DNA of 64,000 nucleotides, taken from Maribacter halichondriae. Its GTDB lineage: Bacteria > Bacteroidota > Bacteroidia > Flavobacteriales > Flavobacteriaceae. Under the pieces are notes generated by a model. It saw only the letters and a program-made list of their open reading frames with translations. It was not told where the DNA came from and ran no database searches. A program made the position numbers and the translations under genes. The number at the start of each line of letters is the position of its first letter. Position 1 is the first letter of the stretch. Below are positions 34,813 through 46,640 of the stretch, one piece after another. Where the stretch lies: the NCBI RefSeq assembly GCF_027474825.1, contig NZ_CP107030.1, positions 1,233,001 through 1,297,000 on the forward strand, written 5' to 3'.

Positions 34813-37808
34813 ATGAAGATTACACTGCTAAAAAGCTTGCTGATGCTAGGGGCATTTTTATGCTTCGGTTTCATACAGGCCCAAGAAGTGGCCGGAACCG
34901 TTTCCGACGCCAACGGCCCCCTACCGGGTGCCAGTGTGGTAGAAAAGGGAACAACGAACGGTACACAAACAGATTTTGATGGTAACTACACACTGACGGT
35001 CAGTGATGCGGATGCCGTTCTCTTGTTCAGTTACATTGGTTTCAAAGGACAGGAAATACCCCTTGGCGGCCAAACTACTATCGACGTAACCCTTGAAGAA
35101 GATGCCCAGGCATTGGAAGAAGTGGTCGTTGTGGGTTACGGTAGCCAACAGAAAAAGGAGATTACTACCGCGGTAACCAGTGTGGGTGAAGAAGATTTCA
35201 ACCAGGGCACCGTTAACGATCCAACCCAATTGCTACAAGGTAAAGTAGCGGGTATGACTATTGTCAACAAAGGGGGTGACCCTAACAGCAATGCAACGAT
35301 TCGCTTGCGAGGTTTATCGACTATCGGTGGTAATCAAGAACCCTTGGTCGTTATCGACGGAGTTTTAGGTGGGTCATTGAATAATGTGGATCCCAATGAT
35401 ATTGCCAACATTACCGTCTTAAAAGACGGTTCCGCTGCAGCGATTTATGGTACTCGAGGTTCGAGTGGTGTAATATTGGTAACTACCAAGTCTGGTAAAA
35501 CAGGTCAACCATTACAGCTAAGTTATGCCGGCCAATTTGCTACTTCTAGTATTGCCAATCAAATCGATATTATGACCGGTAGCGAATTTCTAACGGCTGG
35601 TGGTAACGATTTGGGTAGTGATACGGATTGGATCGACGAAGTTACCCAGACGGGTTATTCTCAAGTACATAATATAGCTGCCGTTGGGGGTACGGGCGAT
35701 GTTACCTATCGTGTTTCAACCAACTTTAGACGTGCCGATGGTATTCTATATAACTCTGGTTTCGACCAGTTCAACGCACGTACCAACCTTTCGGGCCGTT
35801 TGTTCGATGACAAGTTGAAAATTGATTTCAATACAGCGCTGACCTCTAGGGAAAGTAAATTAGGCTATACCGAGGCACTGCGCTATGCGGTTACTTATAA
35901 TCCTACTGCACCTGTATTTGGTAACGATGCGCCTTTTCCTTTTGCCACATCTCAATATGGAGGGTTCTTTGAAACATTAGGACTTTTTGACAGCTTCAAC
36001 CCCGCATCTATAGCTCGACAGGCCCAGAACGATCAGACCGCGAGTACGCTGAGTTATAACATCAATCTGAACTACCGGTTCACCGATAATTTCGCGATGA
36101 ACGTCAACTTTGCGGAACAGAACATTAAAACGGATCGCTCTCAATTCTATCCAACTACCTTATTGTTCAGGGGAAATGCTGTTAGCCCCACGGCACGTGG
36201 TCTTGCAAGTTTCTACAATCAGGAACAAAAATTTCTTCTGTTGGAGACTTTTGCAACCTACACCAACACCTTAGGTGATCTGGGCAGCTTTACGCTGACC
36301 GGTGGTTATTCCTTTCAGGAAAACGATTTCAATAATTATTTCTTTCAGTTAGGGATTTCCCTCCAGGACTAAATTTCGACTGGAGAAACAATATTGAAAG
36401 TGCACAGGATCTTAGAGAGGCAGGTCGTATACAAGCAAATAGCGACAGAGCCGATGGAGATCGTATTGTCGCTTTCTTTGGTAGGGTAAATGCAACTTTC
36501 GATGATGCCATTTATTTCAATGCTTCTCTTAGACGTGAGGGTTCTAGCCGTTTTGGTGAAGGCAATCAATGGGGTCTTTTCCCTGCAGTAGCTGTAGGTG
36601 CCGACCTCAACAAATACTTGCAATTGGAAAATGTAAATTTGTTAAAAGCTAGAATTGGCTATGGTGTTACAGGAGCGATTCCGCCAGAGGTAGGTTTATT
36701 TGAAACTGTATTTACCGTGAATCCCGGATCAAGTGGTTCGGATGGTTCCAGTACAGGTCAGGGGAACAGGGCACCAAACCCAGACTTGAAATGGGAAGAG
36801 AAAGGAGAACTTAACTTTGGACTAGAGTACGCTACAAATCGACTTTCCGCAACTTTGGATATCTACAACCGTAATATAAAAGATTTTATTAGTCTGGTCA
36901 ACGTAGATGCGGCACTTTTTGGAGGTATTAGCCAGCGCTATGAGAACGCAGGTAGAATCAAAACCAATGGTGTCGAACTTACCGTAAATTATGATGCGGT
37001 CAAAACTGAAAACCTAAACTACAATACGGGCTTGGTCTTCTCTACGTACAAAACGACCTTGGAAGAAAACCCACAAGGAGATCAGGTCATAGCCAACCTT
37101 GGTTCACCGGGCCAAAACAATACCAATGTGATTTTGGTACGTGAAGGTGAGGAAGTCGGCCAAATTTGGGGACCTGTCTTTACCGGTGAAGTCGATGCGG
37201 CAGGAACGCCATTACTACAGGATATTAATGGCGACGGCCAACTGGTAACCGACCAGGGAAGCGCCCTATTGGAAGAAGCTGATTTTGAAGTATTGGGTAC
37301 CGGTTTCCCTGATTTTGAATTAGGCTGGACGAACCAGTTGACTTTCGGCAATTGGGATGCCAATGTGTTCTTCAGAGGCGTTTTCGGTCATAGTTTGGTA
37401 AACACGTTCCGTGCGTTCTACGAACCCATTATTGGTTCTCAGGCATCGTATAACTATATTAATACCAAATTTGCAAGACCTGATATTAAAACGGCGCAAT
37501 TCAGTTCGTACTATGTCGAGAAAGCGGATTTTGTACGATTGGAAAACTTGTCCGTAGGATATAATTTTGATATCAATGGAAGTTTTGTGAAAGATGTTCG
37601 CTTGTCGTTAACGGGGCAGAATCTGTTCACCATTACCGGGTACTCAGGTACGGATCCTGAACCAGCTTTACAAGATTTTGGAGCAAATGCTAGTGCCAAC
37701 ACCAATATTCGTGGAAACGGTGCTAACGCTCTTGCACCCGGTATCGACCGAAGAAATAACTATTTTACCCAACGCACATTTACCTTGGGTCTAAATATTA
37801 ACTTTTAA
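34813..37808 (+). CDS. SusC/RagA-type TonB-dependent receptor, frameshifted
   Basis: The signal peptide is followed by a CarboxypepD-reg-like domain (VAGTVSDANGPLPGASV, residues 26-100), a TonB box region (EEVVVVGYGSQQKKEIT), a plug domain with LRGLSTIGGNQEPLVVIDGV, and a beta-barrel ending in TLGLNINF. The frame stops at 36372 and resumes in another frame; one extra G in the GGG run near 36350 restores LGDFPPGLNFDW and gives 998 residues, the normal length. With SusD it imports an oligosaccharide across the outer membrane. SusD follows after 10 bp. Downstream xylA/xylB suggest a xylose-containing substrate, while the divergent operon suggests alpha-glucan. Confidence 0.9.
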
Positions 37809-37818
37809 AAAAAAAACT

Positions 37819-39419
37819 ATGAAACGATTAATTAGATTAACACTTCTCAGTACCGTGCTCATAGCATTTTCGTGTACGGACTTAGAGGACGAATTGGAGG
37901 ATTCTTTTGTGGAGGATCAGCAATTTTCAAATGATGGCATCTCTGTGGGTGCAGGCGGAGGCGGAGGCGGTGCTCTTTTGGCTCCCTTGACCGATTAAAA
38001 TCAGGAACTGCCAGTAACACAGGGTTCTTTGCGACCCAGACCGTGACCAGTGATGCAGTTGCCGTAACCCAAAAAGGGGGTGACTGGTTCGATGGAGGTA
38101 TTTGGATTCAATTACATCGTCATACCTACGGATCTACCCATGACCGTATCAATGAACTTTGGAATCAATCGTATACAGGTATCGGAGAATGTAACACTTC
38201 ATTGGCAGGTAGCCTTGATGCAAATCAAACGGCACAAGTCAGGGCATTGCGTGCCTATTTATATTGGAGGTTATTGGATGGTTTTGGAAGGGTAAAATTG
38301 ATTACCGCGCCGGGGGCAGACGCGCCACAATCAGATCGTCAAGCGGTTTTCGATTTTGTAGAAGCTGAACTTTTAGGCGCTCTGGGCGTTCCCGCGATTA
38401 CCGCAAGTTTGGATCTTTCGGGTAGCCCGCTAACTACAGAAGTCAATAACTACCGTATCAACCAATATGCAGCTTTGGCCATTATTGCCAAATTGTATCT
38501 TAATGCTGAAGCGTATACAGGTACGCCCCGATGGCAGGAAGCAGAATGGGCAACGTCATATATCTTGGATAACAGTCCGTATCAATTGTGCGGCGCAGGT
38601 TGCACGGTGCCCAATTTAGCCAAAAGACCAGAGGTGCCTTCCGATCCTGAAAATTTAGAAGGTTATTCGGCCATTTTTGCACCGAATAACGAGGGCAATC
38701 CTGAAATCATTTGGGCGGTCGATTTTGACGAAAACAACACGGCCAATGGTGGTATGAACTTCAATATGATGACATTGCACGGACCAAGTCAGTTGACTTG
38801 GGGTCTTGATGCACAACCATGGAACGGTTTTGTTGTTCTAGAAGAGTTTTATAACAGCCATGGCACCGATGACGGACGCAGACAAATGAACTTTTTACAA
38901 GGCCCACAGACCGATTTTGGTGGAAACCCATTGTTAGACTATGCCGCGGATGATGATGACCTTGTTATCGATTACAAACCACCCGTCAATGAATTGGAGC
39001 CGAACGCGAAAAGAGATGGTGGAGTACGTATGGGTAAATTTGGTTTTGCCGTCTTCCAACGACAGAATATGAACAACGATTACCCAATCGTTCGTTTGGG
39101 CGATGTGCATTTGATGCACGCCGAGGCCGCTTCACGTGCCGCGGGAGATTGGAGCCTTGCCTTACCTGAAGTTAATGTACTTCGAGCAAGGGTAGGTGCT
39201 GCGCCGTTGACCACTATGGATGCTGCTTCTTTCTTAGCTGAAAGGGGTAAAGAAATGTTCCAAGAGTCAAGTAGAAGAACCGATCAAATCCGTTTCGGAA
39301 CCTACGAAGACCAATGGTGGGAAAAAACCGATTCAGATCCGAACAAAAGATTGTTTCCGATTCCTCAAGGGCAAATCGATGCCTCAGGAGGTTCTTTAAC
39401 ACAAAACCCTGGCTATTAA
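37819..39419 (+). CDS. SusD/RagB-type surface glycan-binding lipoprotein, frameshifted
   Basis: From ATG 37819 the protein starts with a lipoprotein signal (LLSTVLIAFSC) and an acidic linker, then an odd run of six glycines. The frame ends at 37998. Adding one T in the TT at 37987-37988 restores APFDRLKSGTASNTGFF and a 533-residue SusD protein. Later features are the TPR-type helices with RALRAYLYWRLLDGFGRVKLIT, YALSIIAKL-like AALAIIAKLYLNAEAYTG, and the C-terminal ARGKEM-like AERGKEMFQESSRRTDQIRFG with LFPIPQGQID. It caps the SusC barrel and binds the glycan at the surface. A terminator follows. Confidence 0.9.
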
Positions 39420-39442
39420 TTTAGAAGGTTTATTAAATTGCA

Positions 39443-39474
39443 AGGGTTGTTCCGAAAAGAACAACCCTTTTTTT
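39443..39474 (+). terminator. Intrinsic terminator after susD
   Basis: Stem AGGGTTGTTC / GAACAACCCT (10 bp, loop CGAAAA) followed by a run of T. It lies between susD and the first FG-GAP gene and would lower expression of the downstream genes relative to susCD. Confidence 0.9.
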
Positions 39475-39489
39475 ATCCATTCATAATTG

Positions 39490-42400
39490 ATGAAGTATTT
39501 CTGGATCTTTATAATTATGCTTCATGTTTCTTGCAGTAAAAAAGAAGATATTTCTAAAGAAGTTAATCCGCTTTTTGCTTTGAGGGATTCTTCTATTGGC
39601 ATATCCTTTGAGAATAATCTTAGCTATGACGAAGCCTTCAACCCATACGTCTACCGGAATTTTTATAACGGCGGTGGCGTAGCGATTGGTGACGTCAACA
39701 ATGATGGTCTTGAAGATGTTTATTTTACCGGCAATATGGTCGATAATAAACTTTTCTTGAACAAGGGGAATTGGAAATTCGAGGATGTAACCGAACAGAC
39801 CGGAGTTGCCTGCCCCAACGTATGGTCTACCGGCGCTACTTTTGCGGATATAAACGGAGATGGATATCTTGACCTTTATGTCTGCAAATCAGGAAAACCG
39901 GAAGGTAGCAATCGCCATAACGAGCTTTTTATCAATAATGGCCCCGATGCGAAAGGCAATGTTTCCTTTACGGAATCTTCAAAGCAATATGGCCTAGATG
40001 TGGAAGGCTTATCGGTACATGCCGCTTTTTTCGATTATGACAGAGACGGCGACTTGGATGCCTATGTATTGAACAATTCATTACGATCTATTGGGGGTTT
40101 TGATTTAATAAAAGACCAGCGCAAAATTCCGGATGCCAGCGGTAACGGGAATAAGTTCTTTAGAAACGATGGAGAAGTCTTTACCGATATCACGGAAGAA
40201 GCAGGTATCTATTCCAGTAAAATAGGATTCGGACTTGGTATTACGCTAGGGGACTTCAACAATGACGATTGGACGGATATTTTTATTTCAAACGACTTTT
40301 TCGAACGAGATTACCTTTACATAAACGATACGAACGGAAAATTTGAGGAAAAACTAGAAGACTATTTTGGGTCTATTTCGATGGGCTCCATGGGGGCCGA
40401 CTTGGCCGATCTTGACAATGACCAATTGACCGATCTGGTAGTGACCGAAATGCTTCCCACCAGTGAAGAAAGAAAAAAACCAAGACCCTGTTCGAGTCTT
40501 GGGACAAGCAACAACTTGCTATCAAACAAGGCTATTTTAATCAATTCCCGAGAAATACACTACAGCGAAATATGGGCGGTGGAAGCTTTCTAGAAGTCGG
40601 AAGACAAACCAATGTGGCGGCGACCGAATGGAGTTGGGGCGCCCTGTTATTCGATATGGACAATGATGGCCTACGCGATATCTTTATAAGCAACGGTATC
40701 TATAAAGATTTGCTCGACCGAGATTATCTTACTTATGATGCCGATGAGGAAACAGTGCGCAACAGAATTAAAAACAATCAAAAAAATGCGATTACAGGGC
40801 TCATCGATGCAATGCCTTCCCAACCTGTGCCAAATGCAGCTTTTAAAAATCTTGGTGCTTTCGATTTTGAGAACGACACCGAAGACTGGGGTTTGAATGA
40901 GCCAAGTTTTAGTAATGGTAGCGCCTACGGGGACCTGGATAATGATGGTGACCTAGATCTGGTAGTCAACAATGTCAATATGCCCTCGTTCATCTATGAG
41001 AACAAAACGGACACCTTGACGCATCGGGGTACTACCTTGAAATTTATCCAACAAGGTAAAAATACGAATGCTATTGGCGTGAAGGCCAAAATAAAATATG
41101 GGGATTATGTAGCGTATGGCGAAAACTTTGCTTCCCGAGGATTTCAAAGTAGTGTGGCCAACGGAATTCATTTCGGGGTTGGAAAAACCCAAACGATAGA
41201 TACGCTGTGGATTACATGGCCGGATGGTACAACATCATATAAAACCAACTTGGCAACCAATCAAGTCCACATCGTACAAAAACTGGGTTCCATACCACAA
41301 TCCGTATCAGAATCAGCACTTACAAAATCTTCCGTTGCGGAACCGATTTCCTCATTATTTGATTTTGGACATGATGAGAACGAATACATCGATTTTAACA
41401 ATGAACGCCTTTTGCCGCAGATGTTCAGCAATGAAGGTCCGGCGTTGGCTTCGGGTGACATAAACAACGATGGGGTACCCGATTTTTTTATCGGCGGGGC
41501 AAAAAATCAATCTGGTGCTTTATTTATCTCCTCTGGGGAAAGTTATTCAGAAATTACTGCTCCATTCTATGGTGATATCGGTTCAGAAGATACCGATGCT
41601 TTATTTTTCGATGGCGATAACGACGGTGATTTAGATTTATATGTCTGTCATGGCGGTAAGGCCTTTTCCCCCTACTCGACCGCCTTGAACGATTCATTTT
41701 ATGAAAATGATGACGGTAACTTTAGCAAAGTCAAAAGTACACTGGGCATGTCAGCACCGATAAGTTCATCAGTAGTTAAGGCCGAAGACTATGACCAAGA
41801 CGGAGACCTAGACCTTTTTGTAGGCGAGCGATACAAACCCAATCTGTATGGTCAACCAGGGTCAGGTTTTTTATTGGAAAACGATGGTAAAGGCAATTTT
41901 GCGCCCATAAAGAATGTAGCATTGGTAAATATTGGAATGATAACGGATGCCCATTGGGCCGATATCAATAATGATGGCTGGCATGACCTCATACTTGTTG
42001 GCGAATGGATGGGTATCAAAATATTCATCAATACCGCAGGAGAATTGACCGACAAAAGCGAAAATTTTGGCCTCGGAGATACTTCAGGACTTTGGACAGC
42101 CTTAGAAGTTTCCGATGTCGACGGTGATGGTGACGAAGATCTAATCGCGGGCAATCTTGGACTGAACAACTTCTTCGAACCCGATATGCGAATGTATATT
42201 TCCGATTTCGATGGTAATGGATTTCAAGAACAGATTATTTGCAAGAAAAAAGACAGCAAATACTATCCGATTGTTGATAAGGACGAATTGATTTCGCAAA
42301 TTCCCGCTCTCAAGAAAAAACTCCTCTATTATAAAGATTATGCACAAGCGGATATGCAATCGATTTTTTCAACGCAAGTGTTGGAAAAAGCCTCGGTATT

Positions 42401-42776
42401 GAACATTAAAATCTTGGAAAGCTCTGTGTTTTATAATAAAGAAGGAAAATTTGTAAGACAGGGACTACCCCATGAAATTCAATACGCACCCGTCTATGAA
42501 ATTGTGGCGAACGATATTGATGCCGACGGAAACCTTGACCTATTGTTCGGGGGAAACCAACATTCGGTGAAACCACAGTTCGGAAGGTATGATGCTTCAA
42601 AGGGATGGGCTATCTTTGGGCCACATTTGAAAGATGACGTTCAAAGTGTAAAAAACCTTGGTATTGAAGGGCAAATTCGAGGTATCAAATGTGTTGATTA
42701 TAAGGGCCAAAAAATAATACTAGTAGCAAGAAATAATGACAAAACGGTTTTCTATAAAATTTCTAAAGACCAATAA
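39490..42776 (+). CDS. ASPIC/UnbV FG-GAP (VCBS) repeat lipoprotein 1, frameshifted
   Basis: From ATG 39490 with lipobox MLHVSC. The frame breaks in a run of seven A at 40473-40479; one more A restores ERKKTKTLFESW and a 1095-residue protein. Many calcium-loop repeats (DVNNDGLEDVYF, DINGDGYLDLYV, DLDNDGDLDLVVNN) form two FG-GAP/integrin-type propellers. Between them is an ASPIC/UnbV domain (ASRGFQSSVANGIHFGVG, WITWPDGTT). It is exposed at the outer membrane and probably binds sugar or protein partners of the SusCD system. Genes of this type commonly follow susD in Flavobacteriia; biochemical function is not defined. Confidence 0.88.
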
Positions 42777-43335
42777 ACTGGCACTAGTTCCGGTTTTGGT
42801 TTTTATGTTTGGTTGTGCCGGGTCTGAATATTCCGAGTTGGTCAAAAACGAAATGGCCAAGGGTATTGTTCATGATTCCCTTGTATTTGGCATGAAGTTC
42901 GGCCAGACCAAAAAAGAATTTTTCGACCAATGCTGGAAACTTAACAGTAAAGGGCTGATTTCCCAAGGGCCGCAGAACCAATCCGTAAAATACAAACTCC
43001 CCATTAAGGATAGTACTGACCTGAAATCATCGATGATTATGTTATTCTACGGAAGTTTTGATGAAAAAAACATCATGAACGGTATGGATTTGCAGTTTTA
43101 CTATGAATTTTGGGCTCCTTGGAATAAGGCCTTACAATCGGACAAACTTCGATTCGCCGTAAAGGATTCTTTGGAAAAATGGTATCCCGGAAATCAATTT
43201 ATCACGGTGGAAAAAGATAACAAGGAAATGTTGGTCAAAGTTGATGGCAATAGACGTATGATCATCAAACCTTTGGACGATGAACAATTCGTGAAAGCTA
43301 AAATAGACGATTTGAGGGATGTACTCGAAAAATAA
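42736..43335 (+). CDS. Small lipoprotein of unknown function
   Basis: 199 residues. The hydrophobic N-terminus ends in a lipobox (VLVFMFGC). The rest is mixed alpha/beta with a FGMKFGQTKKEFFDQCW segment, an LFYGSFDEK region and a Lys-rich C-terminus. I do not recognise the family. The start lies 41 bp inside the upstream FG-GAP gene and the stop 17 bp inside the downstream one. Both neighbours are therefore likely translationally coupled to it, and it probably works with them at the cell envelope. Confidence 0.75.
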   Translation: MTKRFSIKFLKTNKLALVPVLVFMFGCAGSEYSELVKNEMAKGIVHDSLVFGMKFGQTKKEFFDQCWKLNSKGLISQGPQNQSVKYKLPIKDSTDLKSSMIMLFYGSFDEKNIMNGMDLQFYYEFWAPWNKALQSDKLRFAVKDSLEKWYPGNQFITVEKDNKEMLVKVDGNRRMIIKPLDDEQFVKAKIDDLRDVLEK

Positions 43336-46300
43336 GAAATATTCGTTCAAGCTATTCCGTTTCTGGGTAGGTCTCTTTATGGTATTGCTCTTGGCAAACT
43401 GTACTTCCAAACCAGAAAATTCCGAATCTACGGAGCGTCGGACTGTTTTTGAACTATTGGACTCTACCGAGACCGATATTGGTTTTACCAACGATCTTTC
43501 GTTCGACAACGCTTTCAACGTATATAAATATCGTAATTATTATAACGGAGGTGGAGTTGCCATAGGCGATATCAACAATGATAGCCTACCGGATATTTAT
43601 TTTATCTCAAACCAGCAGCAGAACAAATTGTATTTGAACAAAGGCAATTTCAAATTCGAAGATATCACGGAAAAAGCAAAGGTCGGCGGTTCAAGACCAT
43701 GGTCTACAGGAGTTGCCATGGTCGATATCAATGCCGATAGCTATTTGGATATTTATGTTTGTAATTCCGGAGACCTCAACGGAGAGAACAAACAGAATGA
43801 ACTTTTTATAAACAACCAAGATGGCACGTTTTCCGAAAAAGCGGCAGAATATAATTTAGATGACAAAGGGTTTTCTACGCATGCCTCCTTTTTTGATTAT
43901 GATAAGGATGGGGATCTTGATGCCTATATTCTAAATAACTCCTATCAGGCCATCGGTAGTTTTGACCTTAGACGCAATGAACGCCCCAAACGGGATTTAT
44001 TGGGCGGAGATAAATTGATGGAAAACGTGGATGGAAAATTCATCGATGTCAGCAAAAAAGCTGGAATATACGGAAGCGTCGTCGGTTTTGGCCTCGGCGT
44101 TACTGTCGGTGATGTGAACAATGATGGTTGGGAAGATATCTATGTGTCCAACGACTTTTTCGAACGTGATTACCTGTACATCAATAATCAAGACGGTACA
44201 TTTTCGGAGCAATTGGAAAACCAGATAACCGCGATCAGTGGTGCTTCAATGGGTGCCGATATGGCCGATATCAACAATGATGGGTACAATGATATTTTCG
44301 TGACAGAAATGCTGCCTTCCGATTACGAACGCCTAAAATCAGTAACTACTTTTGAAGATTGGAATACCTACCAACTAAAAGTGAATAGCGATTACTATCA
44401 TCAATTTACCCGAAATACATTTCAGCTCAACAATACCGATAATTCTTTTAGTGAAATAGGCAGGTTGAGCGGCGTGGAAGCTTCCGATTGGAGCTGGGGG
44501 GCACTAATTTTTGATATGGATAACGACGGCCTTAAAGACTTGTTCATTGCCAATGGCGTTTATCGTGACCTTACTGACCAAGACTATTTGCGTTACGTTT
44601 CCAACGAAGAAGTGATGCGGTCCATCATGACCGATAAGACTATCGATTATTCTAAATTGATTGATATTATTCCTTCAAATCCCCAAAAAAACCATGCTTA
44701 CAAAAACCTGGGCGGATTGAATTTCGAAAATTATAAGCAATCAGGACTCTTACAAGAAAGCTTTTCCAACGGCTCGGCCTACGGGGATCTTGACAATGAT
44801 GGTGATTTGGATCTTGTGGTCAACAATCTTAATATGCCCTCTTTCATCTATCAAAACACTACCATGGAATCCGGTCAGGGGCACTATCTCAAATTCAATC
44901 TGATAGGAGAAGAAAAAAACAAGAACGCACTTGGTTCAAAAATCGAGATTTCCCCCATGGGCATTTCCATAGAAAATCAACCGGTCCGAGGTTTTCAGTC
45001 GAGTATGGACGTTCGGCCCAATATCGGATTGCCTTCCGAAGAACCGGTATCCATATCGGTCACATGGCCTTCTGGAAAAATCACTGAGCTTGAAAATGTA
45101 AAGGTCGATCAAACCTTGACCCTTTATGAAAAAGAGGCCCGAATCATCGAAGGCGAAACCCATACGAACAATACCTCCCTTTTTGAAAAAGTGGATTCCC
45201 GAATTGAATATGTACACCAGGAGAATCGTTTCGTAGATTTTGATCGCGATCGCCTTTTGCACCATATGTGCAGTACCGAAGGTCCGAAAATTTCGGAAGG
45301 CGATGTAAACAACGATGGCCAAAAAGATTTTTACATAGGAGGTTCCAAAGGAAATTCCGGAACCTTATTTTTAGCACAAAACAACAGATTCGTCGAAAAA
45401 AATATTCCCGATTTTGAGACGACCAAAGATGCCGAAGATGCCGGAAGTCTCTTTTTCGACGCCGATGGAGACGGAGACCAAGATCTATATGTCTGTAGCG
45501 GTGGCGTAGAGTTTTCAAGATATTCCCAAAGTTTTCAAGATCGATTGTACTTTAATGATGGTAAGGGCAATTTCAAACTATCCGAACAAAAACTTCCGAG
45601 CAAAACATCGGTACACAGTACTTCTACGGTAGTGGCCTCTGATATTGATGGTGACGGGGATCAAGACCTTTTCGTGGGCGAGCGCATCGTCCCCCTAAAT
45701 TATGGAACGCCTTGCTCAGGCTTTATCCTGCAAAATGATGGCAAAGGTAATTTTACCGAAATCACGGAAGAGAAGGCCAAAGTATTGAAAGGAATCGGAA
45801 TGATAACCGATGCCCTTTTTCAGGACTTAGATGACGACGGGGATGATGACTTGATGTTGGTCGGAGAATTCATGGGCGTAGCGGTTTTTACAAACGAAAA
45901 TGGTTCTTTTTCAAGAAACGCCGACAATCAACTTTCCAATCTAAAAGGTTGGTGGAATACCATAGAAAAAGCAGACTTGGATGGCGATGGTGATATCGAC
46001 TTCGTTTTGGGCAACCATGGTCTGAACAGTCGATTTAAAGCTACCGAAAACTATCCGATAACCCTGTTTTCAAAAGATTTCGATGGTAACGGATTCATAG
46101 ATCCTATTTTGACCTTTCGCTCTAAAGATGGAAAAGACTATCCTTATGCCCTTCGGCACAATCTGACCGAACAGATGAAAATGTTGACCAAACGGTTTCC
46201 TGATTATAAATCGTTTAAAAATGCCAGTATTAGCGATATTTTTACTCCCGAAGAACTGAGCGGGGCAAATAGATTAGAGGCGAATCTTCTTGCTTCGGTT

Positions 46301-46636
46301 ATTTTGGTCAATGAGGGTGGGCTGAACTTCAAGGTACAAGAATTGCCACTTCAGGCACAGTTCGCTCCTATTTATGCCATCGCTACACATGACTTTGATG
46401 CTGATGGCGACCAAGATATCGTATTAGGTGGTAATCTATATGGTGCAAAACCCGAAGTAGGTCGTTACGACGCCTCTTATGGAACCTATTTGGAAAACAT
46501 AGGAAATCTCCAGTTTAAGCCCTATAACGACGGTGATGGCTTTAAAGTAAGCGGTGAAATACGGGATTTTATGATCACCGGAGAAAAACTTCTAGTTGCG
46601 CGCAATAGCGATTCGCTGGCCATGTTTAAATTTTAG
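43319..46636 (+). CDS. ASPIC/UnbV FG-GAP (VCBS) repeat lipoprotein 2
   Basis: 1105 residues, intact. Lipobox VLLLANC near residue 27. It has the same plan as the proteins before and after it: an FG-GAP propeller with DINNDSLPDIYFI and DVNNDGWEDIYVSNDFFERDY, the shared EMLPSDYERL segment, an ASPIC/UnbV domain (PVRGFQSSMDVRPNIGLP), and a second propeller with DADGDGDQDLYVCSGG and DFDADGDQDIVLGGNLYG. Its sequence is closest to protein 1, consistent with tandem duplication. It overlaps the small lipoprotein gene by 17 bp. Outer-membrane anchored; likely partner of SusCD. Confidence 0.9.
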   Translation: MYSKNKKYSFKLFRFWVGLFMVLLLANCTSKPENSESTERRTVFELLDSTETDIGFTNDLSFDNAFNVYKYRNYYNGGGVAIGDINNDSLPDIYFISNQQQNKLYLNKGNFKFEDITEKAKVGGSRPWSTGVAMVDINADSYLDIYVCNSGDLNGENKQNELFINNQDGTFSEKAAEYNLDDKGFSTHASFFDYDKDGDLDAYILNNSYQAIGSFDLRRNERPKRDLLGGDKLMENVDGKFIDVSKKAGIYGSVVGFGLGVTVGDVNNDGWEDIYVSNDFFERDYLYINNQDGTFSEQLENQITAISGASMGADMADINNDGYNDIFVTEMLPSDYERLKSVTTFEDWNTYQLKVNSDYYHQFTRNTFQLNNTDNSFSEIGRLSGVEASDWSWGALIFDMDNDGLKDLFIANGVYRDLTDQDYLRYVSNEEVMRSIMTDKTIDYSKLIDIIPSNPQKNHAYKNLGGLNFENYKQSGLLQESFSNGSAYGDLDNDGDLDLVVNNLNMPSFIYQNTTMESGQGHYLKFNLIGEEKNKNALGSKIEISPMGISIENQPVRGFQSSMDVRPNIGLPSEEPVSISVTWPSGKITELENVKVDQTLTLYEKEARIIEGETHTNNTSLFEKVDSRIEYVHQENRFVDFDRDRLLHHMCSTEGPKISEGDVNNDGQKDFYIGGSKGNSGTLFLAQNNRFVEKNIPDFETTKDAEDAGSLFFDADGDGDQDLYVCSGGVEFSRYSQSFQDRLYFNDGKGNFKLSEQKLPSKTSVHSTSTVVASDIDGDGDQDLFVGERIVPLNYGTPCSGFILQNDGKGNFTEITEEKAKVLKGIGMITDALFQDLDDDGDDDLMLVGEFMGVAVFTNENGSFSRNADNQLSNLKGWWNTIEKADLDGDGDIDFVLGNHGLNSRFKATENYPITLFSKDFDGNGFIDPILTFRSKDGKDYPYALRHNLTEQMKMLTKRFPDYKSFKNASISDIFTPEELSGANRLEANLLASVILVNEGGLNFKVQELPLQAQFAPIYAIATHDFDADGDQDIVLGGNLYGAKPEVGRYDASYGTYLENIGNLQFKPYNDGDGFKVSGEIRDFMITGEKLLVARNSDSLAMFKF

Positions 46637-46640
46637 AATA

